From UBA935 sp031556725 (GTDB taxonomy: Bacteria; Bacillota; Clostridia; Lachnospirales; Lachnospiraceae): a stretch of 64,000 nucleotides of DNA. The DNA lies in contig JAVBSL010000026.1 in NCBI GenBank assembly GCA_031556725.1, positions 1-64,000 of the forward strand, in the 5' to 3' direction. Shown one piece after another: positions 42,756 through 50,445 of this stretch. Both the position numbers and the translations under genes were made by a program. How positions within the stretch are numbered: position 1 is the first letter of the stretch; each line of letters starts with the position of its first letter. The notes beneath the pieces are model-generated. The model did not search any database, was not told the DNA's origin, and saw only the letters and a list, made by a program, of their open reading frames with translations.

Positions 42756-43223
42756 ATGTGTGAAATTTGCAAACGAATTGATATGATTAAAAAGGGAGAA
42801 AACCCCTATTTTGTAACTGAAATGGAAACCGGTTATGTTGTTATCGGTGACCATCAGTTTTTTAAAGGTTACTGTTTGCTTTTATGTAAGGAGCATGAAG
42901 TAGATTTACACCGCTTGCCGGTGTCCTTCAGAACCCGCTTCTTAGAGGATATGGCAATTGTGGGAGAGGCTGCTTATCAAGCTTTTGGAGCGGATAAAAT
43001 CAATTATGAATTATTAGGAAACGGACTAAACTCCCAGCATCTGCACTGGCATCTTTATCCCCGAAGAACAGGGGATTTGCCTAAACCGGGACCGGTTTGG
43101 ATGCTGCCCATGGAAGAGATGTATAACGACAACAATCGCCCATCAAGTGATGAATTGGAGAAAATGAAACAACAGCTTAAGAAAGAAATGGAAAGGATAT
43201 TAGGGAAAAACAGTGGAAATTAA
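42756..43223 (+). CDS. HIT-family hydrolase
   Basis: A 155-aa protein with the histidine triad HLHWHLYPRR (residues 108-117) preceded by NYELLGNGLNSQ. The N-terminal CEICKRIDMIKKGENPYF begins as in other HIT proteins with a Cys pair. HIT enzymes hydrolyse nucleotide phosphoramidates or dinucleoside polyphosphates. It overlaps the DUF4180 gene by 11 bp and follows the Nudix gene, suggesting a small nucleotide-housekeeping unit. Confidence 0.9.
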   Translation: MCEICKRIDMIKKGENPYFVTEMETGYVVIGDHQFFKGYCLLLCKEHEVDLHRLPVSFRTRFLEDMAIVGEAAYQAFGADKINYELLGNGLNSQHLHWHLYPRRTGDLPKPGPVWMLPMEEMYNDNNRPSSDELEKMKQQLKKEMERILGKNSGN

Positions 43224-43581
43224 AATTATTGAAAAAAATGGACAGCAGATAGCTGTCATAAGCAGTGAAGAATTAGTGATAACGGATACTCAGTCTGCAT
43301 TAGATATGGCTATGAGTGTTCAATATGAAACCGGCAGTAACCGGATTGTGTTAAGCAAGAAAGCAATTACAGAAGATTTTTTTATTTTAAGTACTTGCCT
43401 GGCAGGTGAGATATTACAAAAGTTTATTAATTATCAAGTGAAGTTTGCTGTATACGGTGACTATTCCAAGTACACCAGCAAGCCCTTGAAAGATTTTATT
43501 TATGAAAGCAATTGTGGCAATAATGTGTTTTTTGTCAGTACCGAAGACGAAGCCGTAGAGCGTCTTGCCAGTGCAATATAA
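43213..43581 (+). CDS. DUF4180 protein
   Basis: A 122-aa protein beginning MEIKIIEKNGQQIAVISSEE and containing KKAITEDFFILSTCLAGEIL, FAVYGDYSKYTSKPLKDF and FFVSTEDEA, which I recognise as the DUF4180 family. Members have a STAS-like or alpha/beta fold of unknown role. The GTG start lies inside the end of the HIT gene. No motif for catalysis is visible. Confidence 0.83.
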   Translation: MEIKIIEKNGQQIAVISSEELVITDTQSALDMAMSVQYETGSNRIVLSKKAITEDFFILSTCLAGEILQKFINYQVKFAVYGDYSKYTSKPLKDFIYESNCGNNVFFVSTEDEAVERLASAI

Positions 43582-43694
43582 GTGTGGCTTAAGCAATTCG
43601 CATAAAACGTTGCTTTTTACAACCAGACGGTGATAGGAAAATATATGAAGCAATGTTATGCTCCTATAAACAGAACAAAAATAGGAGGACGAAT

Positions 43695-44810
43695 ATGAGT
43701 AATGTTAAACTGCAGATTTTCAGATTAAGAAAAAGTAAAGGTATAAGTCAGAAGGAACTTGCCGACTATTTAAATGTTTCCGCTCAGACCGTCAGTAAAT
43801 GGGAAAATGGCATATGCATGCCGGATATTTCATTACTTCCGGAGATTGCCGGATATTTTCAGGTATCTGTTGATGAGATCTTAGGGTTAACATTATCAAG
43901 CGAAGAATACATCCCATCCAAGACCCATACGAAAGAATACTGGGGAGAACGATTGGAGTATATGAAACGAACCAGAGATACTTTTTGGAATGTTGATTAT
44001 ATGGAGCACCTTGTTAATCATGTATGGTGCATACATGAGCCGGTTAATGTTCTGGAATTTGGCTGTGGTTATGGCTTTCTGGCAAGCCTGCTGATGCCTT
44101 TGCTGCCGGAGGGCAGTACCTATACCGGAATCGATCAGAGTGAAGCACTGATTGAAGAAGCAAAAGTGTTTCTGAAAGATAGTTCCTTTCCAATATCTTT
44201 GATAAACGGTGATTTTTATGAGTATTCCATTTCTAAAAAGTATGATATTTGTATTGCGCAAGTCGTCCTGCGTCATGTGAATGAACCGGAGAAGGTATTG
44301 CAGCTTATGTACCGGTCTGTAAAAAAAGATGGCATGGTTATCTGCATTGATGTGAACCGCGAAATAGAAGCAGATGGATTATATGTAGATGGCATGGACT
44401 ATTCCCTCCTGTGTGAAGAGGGCGGGATGCGTAAGTTGTGGCAAAAGGAGCTGGCATACCAGGGCAGGGATTATGCAATCGGGATGCGGATTCCCTTTTA
44501 TATGCAAAAAATAGGACTGCGGGATGTGGACATACGGATGAATGACCGAGTGAATTTTACACACCCGAATTTGAAAGATTATGAGAAAATTGTAGAAGAT
44601 TTCATGATTTCCAACGAACTGGATAAAATTTCGGGGAAAAAGGAAGAAGAAAATACAATCGATTTTTTTATGAATCATGGTATGGAGCGGGCAGAAGCAG
44701 AGCAATGTTACCGACGAAAAGAAATGAAGGGCGATTATTTCAGGGAGCATAAGGAAAAGATTACTTATTTACAATTACATGGCTTTCTCATTAGTTATGG
44801 GTGGAGGTAA
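43695..44810 (+). CDS. XRE helix-turn-helix / SAM-methyltransferase fusion protein
   Basis: A 371-aa protein. Residues 5-65 are an XRE-type DNA-binding domain (LRKSKGISQKELADYLNVSA, QTVSKWENG). Residues 90-260 are a class I methyltransferase with motif I VLEFGCGYGFLASLL, acidic post-motif YTGIDQS and motif IV CIAQVVLRHVNEP. The ATG at 43695 follows AGGAGG; the frame from 43653 is not used. The fusion suggests a regulator whose activity depends on SAM or which modifies a small molecule. Target unknown. Alone between DUF4180 and a convergent radical SAM gene. Confidence 0.87.
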   Translation: MSNVKLQIFRLRKSKGISQKELADYLNVSAQTVSKWENGICMPDISLLPEIAGYFQVSVDEILGLTLSSEEYIPSKTHTKEYWGERLEYMKRTRDTFWNVDYMEHLVNHVWCIHEPVNVLEFGCGYGFLASLLMPLLPEGSTYTGIDQSEALIEEAKVFLKDSSFPISLINGDFYEYSISKKYDICIAQVVLRHVNEPEKVLQLMYRSVKKDGMVICIDVNREIEADGLYVDGMDYSLLCEEGGMRKLWQKELAYQGRDYAIGMRIPFYMQKIGLRDVDIRMNDRVNFTHPNLKDYEKIVEDFMISNELDKISGKKEEENTIDFFMNHGMERAEAEQCYRRKEMKGDYFREHKEKITYLQLHGFLISYGWR

Positions 44811-44813
44811 AGA

Positions 44814-45890
44814 TTACTTAAAGACCGATGTATCCATATTCATGGTACACAATTCCTTGCTGCACTCACCGCATAAAGCCAGTTTTTGAAACTGTTTTCG
44901 CTGAGATTTTAAAAGATTGAAATCATCTTTAAAAGCATTACCAATAATTCCTTTTTCATCGTATCCGCAGACCCGGACATAACCTTCCCAGTCGATCCAA
45001 TAAGAAAAAAATGGGACGGAGCAGGTACGCTTTTCAGGATTATGTTGCTTTTTCGGAACGTTAGTTGTATCAGGAATATAATTTTCAATAGCTAATGGCA
45101 GGATGACCTCCTTTCCCAGGGAACGGAGATGTCCGGCCATTTCTTTTGTTTTTTGCATTAGGTCTTGATACTCTTGAGAGGGAAGTCCGGAAAGACTTTC
45201 TTTTTGCACCTCTTCAGGGTGATTTTGGTTTGCAAAAATCAGCATTTCCCGAAACTGAACAGTGTCAATCCCATATTTTAAAACAAAATTTTTCAATTCT
45301 TCCAGATGATATAGGTTGGACTTTAATAAAACAGTATTTAAACGAATATGAGGCGTGGAAGAGCTGCGTTTCTTTTTATATTCAGCTAATGCATTCAGAT
45401 TATTGCTCACTTTATCATAATCAGAGCCTTGCATGATTCGGTTATAATCCTCTTTGGTAAAACCATTAAAGGAGATAATGATTTCATCAATTCCCAAATC
45501 GACAGTTTTTTCTATAATGTTTTGATGCAGGGCCAGAGCATTTGTGCAATAGGAAACAAAGGGAATACCTTTGGCTTTTACATATTTCAGGTATTCTTCA
45601 AAGTAAGGGGTGGCTAATGGCTCACAGGCGCAGGAGAGATATAGATTGCGGATGGAGGGGGCAAACTGGTCGATTAAAGAAGTGAAATGCTCCAGTGACA
45701 TATAATGCTTTTCTTGACTGGTGGAAGAACGGTCACACATGATACAGTTGATATTACAGTAATTATTGGTATCCATCCGCAAGATATCTTTGCGCATGCC
45801 GAAAAGCTCCGCAGAAGATAATATTTTACTGCGAATCGAGTCGTTACCAAGCTTATCATATATTTTTTTGAGTTTTTTTAGATTGCTCAT
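44814..45890 (-). CDS. Radical SAM/SPASM-like enzyme
   Basis: A 358-aa protein with the radical SAM motif CNINCIMC at about residues 42-49, then the fold continuing through LYLSCACEPLATPYFEEYL and LGIDEIIISFNGFTKEDY. The C-terminal SPASM-like part contains CSVPFFSYWIDWEGYVRVCG and then LALCGECSKELC, enough Cys for an auxiliary cluster. Such enzymes modify peptides or carry out other radical reactions. No precursor peptide gene was seen within about 1 kb. Confidence 0.87.
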   Translation of the reverse strand: MSNLKKLKKIYDKLGNDSIRSKILSSAELFGMRKDILRMDTNNYCNINCIMCDRSSTSQEKHYMSLEHFTSLIDQFAPSIRNLYLSCACEPLATPYFEEYLKYVKAKGIPFVSYCTNALALHQNIIEKTVDLGIDEIIISFNGFTKEDYNRIMQGSDYDKVSNNLNALAEYKKKRSSSTPHIRLNTVLLKSNLYHLEELKNFVLKYGIDTVQFREMLIFANQNHPEEVQKESLSGLPSQEYQDLMQKTKEMAGHLRSLGKEVILPLAIENYIPDTTNVPKKQHNPEKRTCSVPFFSYWIDWEGYVRVCGYDEKGIIGNAFKDDFNLLKSQRKQFQKLALCGECSKELCTMNMDTSVFK

Positions 45891-45972
45891 GTTAAATGCA
45901 TCCCTTTTTTGAAAGAAAGTAAACTTATATTAGTATGTGCGATTTAAAACAATTCATTCCTGATGAAAAATA

Positions 45973-45981
45973 TGCTATAAT
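45973..45981 (+). promoter_or_regulatory. Extended -10 promoter of the NYN-LOTUS gene
   Basis: TGCTATAAT (45973-45981) lies about 50 bp before the start. The -35 position (TTCATT, 45953-45958) is weak. Confidence 0.6.
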
Positions 45982-46031
45982 ATTTTATATTTAGAAAAAT
46001 AAACCAATTGTTTGTGAAAGGGATTGTTAAG

Positions 46032-46943
46032 ATGGATAAGAAAATTGCATTAGTAATTGATGCGGAAAATACCAGTGTGAAGTATTTGGATGATATTTTT
46101 AAGGAATTACGTGAGTACGGAATTGTAACCTACAAGAGAATGTATGGTGACTTTACCGATGACAGTTTAAGCAGTTGGAATGCGAAAGCCATGGAGTATG
46201 CCATTGTACCGATCCAGCAGCCGCGTTATTCCAAGGCCAAGAATGCAGCGGATATTATGCTGGTTATTGATGTCATGGACATTCTTTATGGGGGCAATGT
46301 GGACGGATTTTGTATTGTCTCTTCCGACAGTGATTTTACCCGTTTGGTAAACCGGCTGCGGGAAGGGGGCATGATGGTCATCGGTATGGGAAAAAGTGAT
46401 GCTTCCAAGACTTTGAAAGCCGCCTGTACCGAATATAAGAATCTGGAAAAATTATTTGGCGAGAGTTCTGAAAGTGTCACGGAAAGTAATGAGATTATTT
46501 CCATAGTGGAAATCAAAAAAGTCATTCTGGAAATCGTCCAGCAATGTGAAAATAATGGTGAGCGGGCCGGCCTGGGCGGAATCAAGAGTCAGTTGCAAAG
46601 AATCTATTCTGATTTTGATGAAAGAAATTATGGTTATAATTCCATGACCACTTTTGTGAAAGATATGAAAGAATTTGAGGTAAAAACCGAAAAGACGGCA
46701 GTTTATGTGGAACGAAAGAAGCAAGGCTATACTCGTGAAGAGGTGGAAATTTTTATTGTTAATACTGTTAAGAAATCAGAAACGGATTTGGCTAAACTGG
46801 GACAAAAAGTACATGAAAAGTTTACCGATTTTAATCATAAGGATTATGGTTATTCCCAGTTTGTGCGGTTTGTTGAAAATATTCCCAATGTGATCATTGT
46901 GGAAAAATCAGCTTCCAAGAAAAATGTAACTTATCAGAAATAA
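46032..46943 (+). CDS. NYN-domain (LabA/DUF88) protein with two LOTUS/OST-HTH domains
   Basis: A 303-aa protein. The NYN nuclease-like domain covers residues 1-150 with the expected acidic residues (IALVIDAEN, KNAADIMLVIDVMDIL, CIVSSDSDFTRL). Two LOTUS/OST-HTH modules follow at about 160-225 (AGLGGIKSQLQRIYSDFDER) and 235-300 (KLGQKVHEKFTDFNHKDYGY). NYN-LOTUS proteins act on RNA: LOTUS binds RNA or helicases and NYN cuts. The ATG at 46032 (MDKKIALVID) is chosen with GAAAGGG upstream. Confidence 0.88.
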   Translation: MDKKIALVIDAENTSVKYLDDIFKELREYGIVTYKRMYGDFTDDSLSSWNAKAMEYAIVPIQQPRYSKAKNAADIMLVIDVMDILYGGNVDGFCIVSSDSDFTRLVNRLREGGMMVIGMGKSDASKTLKAACTEYKNLEKLFGESSESVTESNEIISIVEIKKVILEIVQQCENNGERAGLGGIKSQLQRIYSDFDERNYGYNSMTTFVKDMKEFEVKTEKTAVYVERKKQGYTREEVEIFIVNTVKKSETDLAKLGQKVHEKFTDFNHKDYGYSQFVRFVENIPNVIIVEKSASKKNVTYQK

Positions 46944-46963
46944 AGAAAGATAGAGGAATGGGG

Positions 46964-47818
46964 ATGGACAAGCCAAGATTTGGTACCGCCGGTGCCGGAG
47001 AGTTATTTTATGAAAAAGGTGGTAAACATTCTTATGAAATGCCGGCATTTTTGAAAGGAATGGATTTACAGGCCTATGAATATCAATGCGGTCATGGTGT
47101 GAACATGGGCGCAGAAAAGGCTGCACTGTTAGGGGCAAAGGCCAGGGAACAGGATATTGCCTTATCTATTCATGCCCCATACTTTATTTCGCTGGGAGTG
47201 GATGGTCAGGAGCGATTGGATAAAAATATTGGCCATTTTTTCAAAAGTGCATCTTTGGCAAAAGCAATGGGGGCTTCCCGAATTGTTTTTCATCCCGGCG
47301 GTGTAGGTAAACTTTTCCGGGGAGAAGCCATGGAACTGGCCAAAGTCAATTTAAGCAAAATTATGATGGAAATGGATGAAAGCGAATTCGGTGATATTAT
47401 TTTTTGCCCCGAAACCATGGGCAAGATCAATCAACTGGGAGATCTCCCGGAAACACTGGAATTTTGCAAGCTGCATGAAAATATGCTGCCCTGTGTGGAT
47501 TTTGGACATATGAATGCCCGTACCGGTGGCGGCATTAAGGGAATTAAGGATTATTCGGAGATCTTTGATCAGATTGAAAATGAATTGGGGGCCGATAAAG
47601 CACGCCGGATACATTGTCATTTCAGCAAGATTGAATACGGTAAGAGCGGCGAGAAGAAACATTTGACTTTTGATGATACTGTTTTCGGCCCGGTCTATGA
47701 ACCGCTAATGGAGCTACTATATAAAAAGAACTACGCACCGACTATTATCTGCGAATCGGCAGGCACACAAGCTGAAGATGCACAAGCGATGTGGAGATAT
47801 TATCAGAGCCTTGTATAA
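46964..47818 (+). CDS. Endonuclease IV-like TIM-barrel protein (AP endonuclease 2 family)
   Basis: A 284-aa protein. Metal ligands of the endonuclease IV fold are seen: His in LSIHAPYF, His in RIVFHPGGVG, Glu in CPETMGK, Asp-His in CVDFGHMNAR, His in RIHCHFSKIEYG and Glu in IICESAGTQAED. The family repairs abasic sites, but many such barrels are sugar isomerases; the C-terminal GxxAEDA points to nuclease. The ATG at 46964 has AGAGGA at a proper distance, unlike the ATG at 46958. Confidence 0.83.
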   Translation: MDKPRFGTAGAGELFYEKGGKHSYEMPAFLKGMDLQAYEYQCGHGVNMGAEKAALLGAKAREQDIALSIHAPYFISLGVDGQERLDKNIGHFFKSASLAKAMGASRIVFHPGGVGKLFRGEAMELAKVNLSKIMMEMDESEFGDIIFCPETMGKINQLGDLPETLEFCKLHENMLPCVDFGHMNARTGGGIKGIKDYSEIFDQIENELGADKARRIHCHFSKIEYGKSGEKKHLTFDDTVFGPVYEPLMELLYKKNYAPTIICESAGTQAEDAQAMWRYYQSLV

Positions 47819-47949
47819 TTTAATCCATATTTTTCCTGTATATTTTTATATTTTGATATGCTATGATTTGTTTGTAACAAAGATGTAACAAATGCGTAAT
47901 AAATGCGAAATATCTTTGGGACAAATTTTATTGATAGGAGGATATCAAA

Positions 47950-48702
47950 ATGAGAAAGATATCGATCTTAGCAGCATCAGCATTAACATTAGTAGGAACC
48001 TTGGGTATGCCCGTAATAGCACAGGCAGCACCTTGCAGTCAGGGTCAAGTAAAGGTAATAGTGGGAAATGCCACGGCAAATACCAATAATAATAGTTGTA
48101 ATACCCAGGGAGTAAAGGAGCAGTTGGCTCAATATGGTATTAATTTGGATGAAATATTGAAAAACAATTGCAATAATTCCATCAATTGCCTTCCTAAGGG
48201 CGATTGTAATACCAATAATGACTGTGAGTCCAATCAGGATTGTGATACAAGCACCCCGGCAACCCCGGCAAAGGAAGAAGCACCGGCAGTAACACCGCCA
48301 CCGGCAAGCGAGGAACAGAAGACCGAACTTTCTTTCCAGGAACAGGTAGTCAAACTGGTCAATGAAGAACGTGCAAAAGCGGGATTATCAGCGTTGACTC
48401 TTGATACAACTGTTCAGTCAGCGGCTCAGGTAAGAGCTCAGGAATCCGCCACCAGTTTTTCCCATACCAGACCTGATGGTACGAGCTTTAGTACAGCGTT
48501 GACGGAAGCCGGCGTGAAGTACAAAGGTTCCGGTGAAAATATTGCCTGGGGACAGAAGAACCCTGAAGAGGTTATGAAGGGATGGATGAACAGTGCCGGC
48601 CACAAGGCAAATATACTGAATCCCAACTATACTAAAATCGGTGTAGGATATTATCAGAATGCCAAAGGCGTTAATTACTGGTCACAGTTGTTCATTTACT
48701 AA
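47950..48702 (+). CDS. Secreted CAP/SCP-domain protein (YkwD type)
   Basis: A 250-aa exported protein. The signal peptide runs to about residue 27 (ALTLVGTLGMPVIAQAA). A Cys/Asn-rich low-complexity region covers about 35-100 with NCLPKGDC and NNDCESNQDCD, then a Pro-rich linker. The CAP domain covers about 125-250: VVKLVNEERAKAGLSALTLD, FSHTRPDGTSF, GENIAWGQ, GWMNSAGHKANIL. The His and Glu residues of the CAP cavity are kept. Role at the surface unknown. Promoter not clear; the 47819-47949 gap has repeated GTAACAAA. Confidence 0.9.
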   Translation: MRKISILAASALTLVGTLGMPVIAQAAPCSQGQVKVIVGNATANTNNNSCNTQGVKEQLAQYGINLDEILKNNCNNSINCLPKGDCNTNNDCESNQDCDTSTPATPAKEEAPAVTPPPASEEQKTELSFQEQVVKLVNEERAKAGLSALTLDTTVQSAAQVRAQESATSFSHTRPDGTSFSTALTEAGVKYKGSGENIAWGQKNPEEVMKGWMNSAGHKANILNPNYTKIGVGYYQNAKGVNYWSQLFIY

Positions 48703-48721
48703 AACTGAATAAAATAATGCT

Positions 48722-48771
48722 GCTAAAAGAGTTTCCACGCCAGACCTTCTGTTTGGCGTGGATTTTTAGCT
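48722..48771 (+). terminator. Intrinsic terminator after the CAP-domain gene
   Basis: GCTAAAA near 48722 and TTTTAGC near 48764 form outer arms around CCACGCCA / TGGCGTGG, giving a long two-part stem with a T tract within the outer 3' arm. Confidence 0.7.
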
Positions 48772-48779
48772 TGAAAATG

Positions 48780-48808
48780 TTGACAATCCGGTTCTTTACC
48801 ATTAGAAT
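48780..48808 (+). promoter_or_regulatory. Promoter of the zinc-ribbon membrane protein gene
   Basis: TTGACA (48780-48785) and TAGAAT (48803-48808), spacer 17 bp, 37 bp upstream of the start. Confidence 0.65.
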
Positions 48809-48844
48809 TATAACTATTATAATGTGTGCAAAGAAAGGGAAGAA

Positions 48845-49345
48845 ATGAGCGATTTTTTTAGTGAAAATGATAAAGTAGTATGTAAGAAATGTGGCGGTGA
48901 AAACGAAAAAAGTGCAAAATTCTGCAGTAGCTGTGGTGAAAAGATGGAAGAAGTAAAACCGGTGGAAGCCGAAGAAGTACCTTCTACACCTTGGAACGAA
49001 AACAGTGTTAATATTAACTACGGTCAGAATAATAATGGATATGGCTTTGATAATCAGCCATCTTATTATGTGCAGGAACAGCCTAAATCGGAAAATGATA
49101 TGATTGGGGTGGCTATTGCTTCTTTGGTATGCGGAATATTAGCGTTATGCTGCTGTTACCTGGGAATTCCTTTTGCGGTGGCAGCCATTGTAACGGGAAT
49201 TATAACCATTACTAAAAAATACAGTGGTAAAGGGTTGGCAATCGCAGGACTTATTACCGGTGGTATTGCCGGAATTTTTTGGCTGTTGGTTTTCATTATT
49301 ATCGGAATCGGAGCAGTGAACGATTCTCTTTATAATATTTTTTAA
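48845..49345 (+). CDS. Zinc-ribbon and DUF4190-like membrane protein
   Basis: A 166-aa protein. The N-terminal zinc ribbon is CKKCGGENEKSAKFCSSCG (two CxxC pairs). An acidic, Asn-rich linker follows, then two membrane segments (GVAIASLVCGILALCCCYLG and GIAGIFWLLVFIIIGIGAV) separated by a Gly-rich stretch. The second half fits the DUF4190 pattern. The start at 48845 (MSDFF) with GGGAAG upstream is preferred to 48824. Function unknown. Confidence 0.82.
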   Translation: MSDFFSENDKVVCKKCGGENEKSAKFCSSCGEKMEEVKPVEAEEVPSTPWNENSVNINYGQNNNGYGFDNQPSYYVQEQPKSENDMIGVAIASLVCGILALCCCYLGIPFAVAAIVTGIITITKKYSGKGLAIAGLITGGIAGIFWLLVFIIIGIGAVNDSLYNIF

Positions 49346-49415
49346 ATTGAGACTTGTCTGATAGATTTTTTAAGGTTATACTAAAAGAAATACATATATG
49401 ACGGAGGAGGTAACA

Positions 49416-49682
49416 ATGGATACAAAAACAACAAGTATTATTGGGTACATAACATGGATCGGATGGTTAGTTGCTTTTTTTGCAGGCGACAAAGAGGGAG
49501 CAAAGTTCCACTTGAATCAGGCACTGGTAATTTTATTGTTTTCACTGATTGCTATAATTCCCTGTATTGGATGGCTTTGGGGCATTTTCATGCTTGTATG
49601 CTGGGTGATGGGATTAATTGCTGCTATTAACCAGGAAGAAAAAGAAGTTCCTTTGATTGGTAAAATCAAAATTTTAAAATAA
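49416..49682 (+). CDS. Small DUF4870-like membrane protein
   Basis: An 88-aa protein with two or three membrane segments (SIIGYITWIGWLVAFFAGD, ALVILLFSLIAIIPCIGWLW, FMLVCWVMGLIAAI) and the motif KFHLNQA, which is the hallmark of the DUF4870 (Tic20-like) small membrane proteins. The ATG at 49416 follows GGAGGAGG; the frame from 49398 would place the ribosome site within the gene. Confidence 0.82.
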   Translation: MDTKTTSIIGYITWIGWLVAFFAGDKEGAKFHLNQALVILLFSLIAIIPCIGWLWGIFMLVCWVMGLIAAINQEEKEVPLIGKIKILK

Positions 49683-49697
49683 TCTATACATACAAGG

Positions 49698-49742
49698 GTA
49701 TAAAGCAAAGGATGGTCGGTTCGACCATCCTTTGCTTTATAC
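49698..49742. terminator. Perfect 21-bp bidirectional hairpin
   Basis: The arms 49698-49718 and 49722-49742 are exact inverted copies around a 3-nt loop. They end two convergent genes and contain A/T-rich outer parts that can serve both directions. Unusually long for a terminator stem. Confidence 0.8.
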
Positions 49743-50242
49743 TATTCTTGATCAGTTTGAACGTCTTCAGCGGAATCATCAGAAACAAAAATATCTTCCG
49801 GCATTTCACCATGCAGGATGGAAATGATATACTGCAGGCGGAGATTAGCCCGGTCGTAATTTTCTTTAGCGGCATCTGCGATAAATTCGTTAAAGGTTTC
49901 TTCTTCAAAAGCCTGGTGATAAAGAGAAACAGCAGTGTTCATATATTCACTGGCTTCATCCGCCAGCTCTTCCACACCGACAAAAACGTCAGGTACCGGA
50001 AGCTCGGCCATCTGTGAAAAGGAAACAGCCATACTGTCTAAGAGGGAAAGAAGTTCCGAAGCTGCCGAGTCGGAATCGGGATCAATAGAATTAATAGCAG
50101 TATCATAATATGAAATGTTTTCAAAAAATTGATTCATATTTTCTTTATAGCTATCCATCTCAGGGTATTCTCCGCAGCCGGTCATCCATAAAAACCCCAG
50201 ACAACATAATAAAGCAAGCGGTTTTATAATTGGTAATTTCAC
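49742..50242 (-). CDS. Small lipoprotein of unknown function
   Basis: A 166-aa lipoprotein. The signal peptide ends at lipobox WMTGC (Cys about residue 20). The mature part is helical and acidic, with no known domain (NMNQFFENISYYDTAINSID, ASEYMNTAVSLYHQAFEEE). The GTG at 50242 follows GAGGAAGG and is preferred to the ATG further upstream (50272). Its stop lies in the outer edge of the perfect hairpin. Confidence 0.75.
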   Translation of the reverse strand: MKLPIIKPLALLCCLGFLWMTGCGEYPEMDSYKENMNQFFENISYYDTAINSIDPDSDSAASELLSLLDSMAVSFSQMAELPVPDVFVGVEELADEASEYMNTAVSLYHQAFEEETFNEFIADAAKENYDRANLRLQYIISILHGEMPEDIFVSDDSAEDVQTDQE

Positions 50243-50445
50243 AATCCTTCCTCCTCGGTATAACGATATCATGATGTTGACATCACAGAAATATATTCTT
50301 AATATAAAGTAACATAGGCAAAAGTATTAATCAATAAATATGAGAAAAATAAGTATTAATTAAGAATTGTAGTTTTGAATAAATCGTGTTACCATGTTAG
50401 GTAAAGTATTTACCCTTGGGAAATTATAATAGATAAGGACTGCGT

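Noticed and set aside
50273..50445. Cobalamin or SAM riboswitch upstream of metH
   Set aside because: The gap is AT-rich and shows neither the GCCACTG B12 box nor the SAM-box segments.
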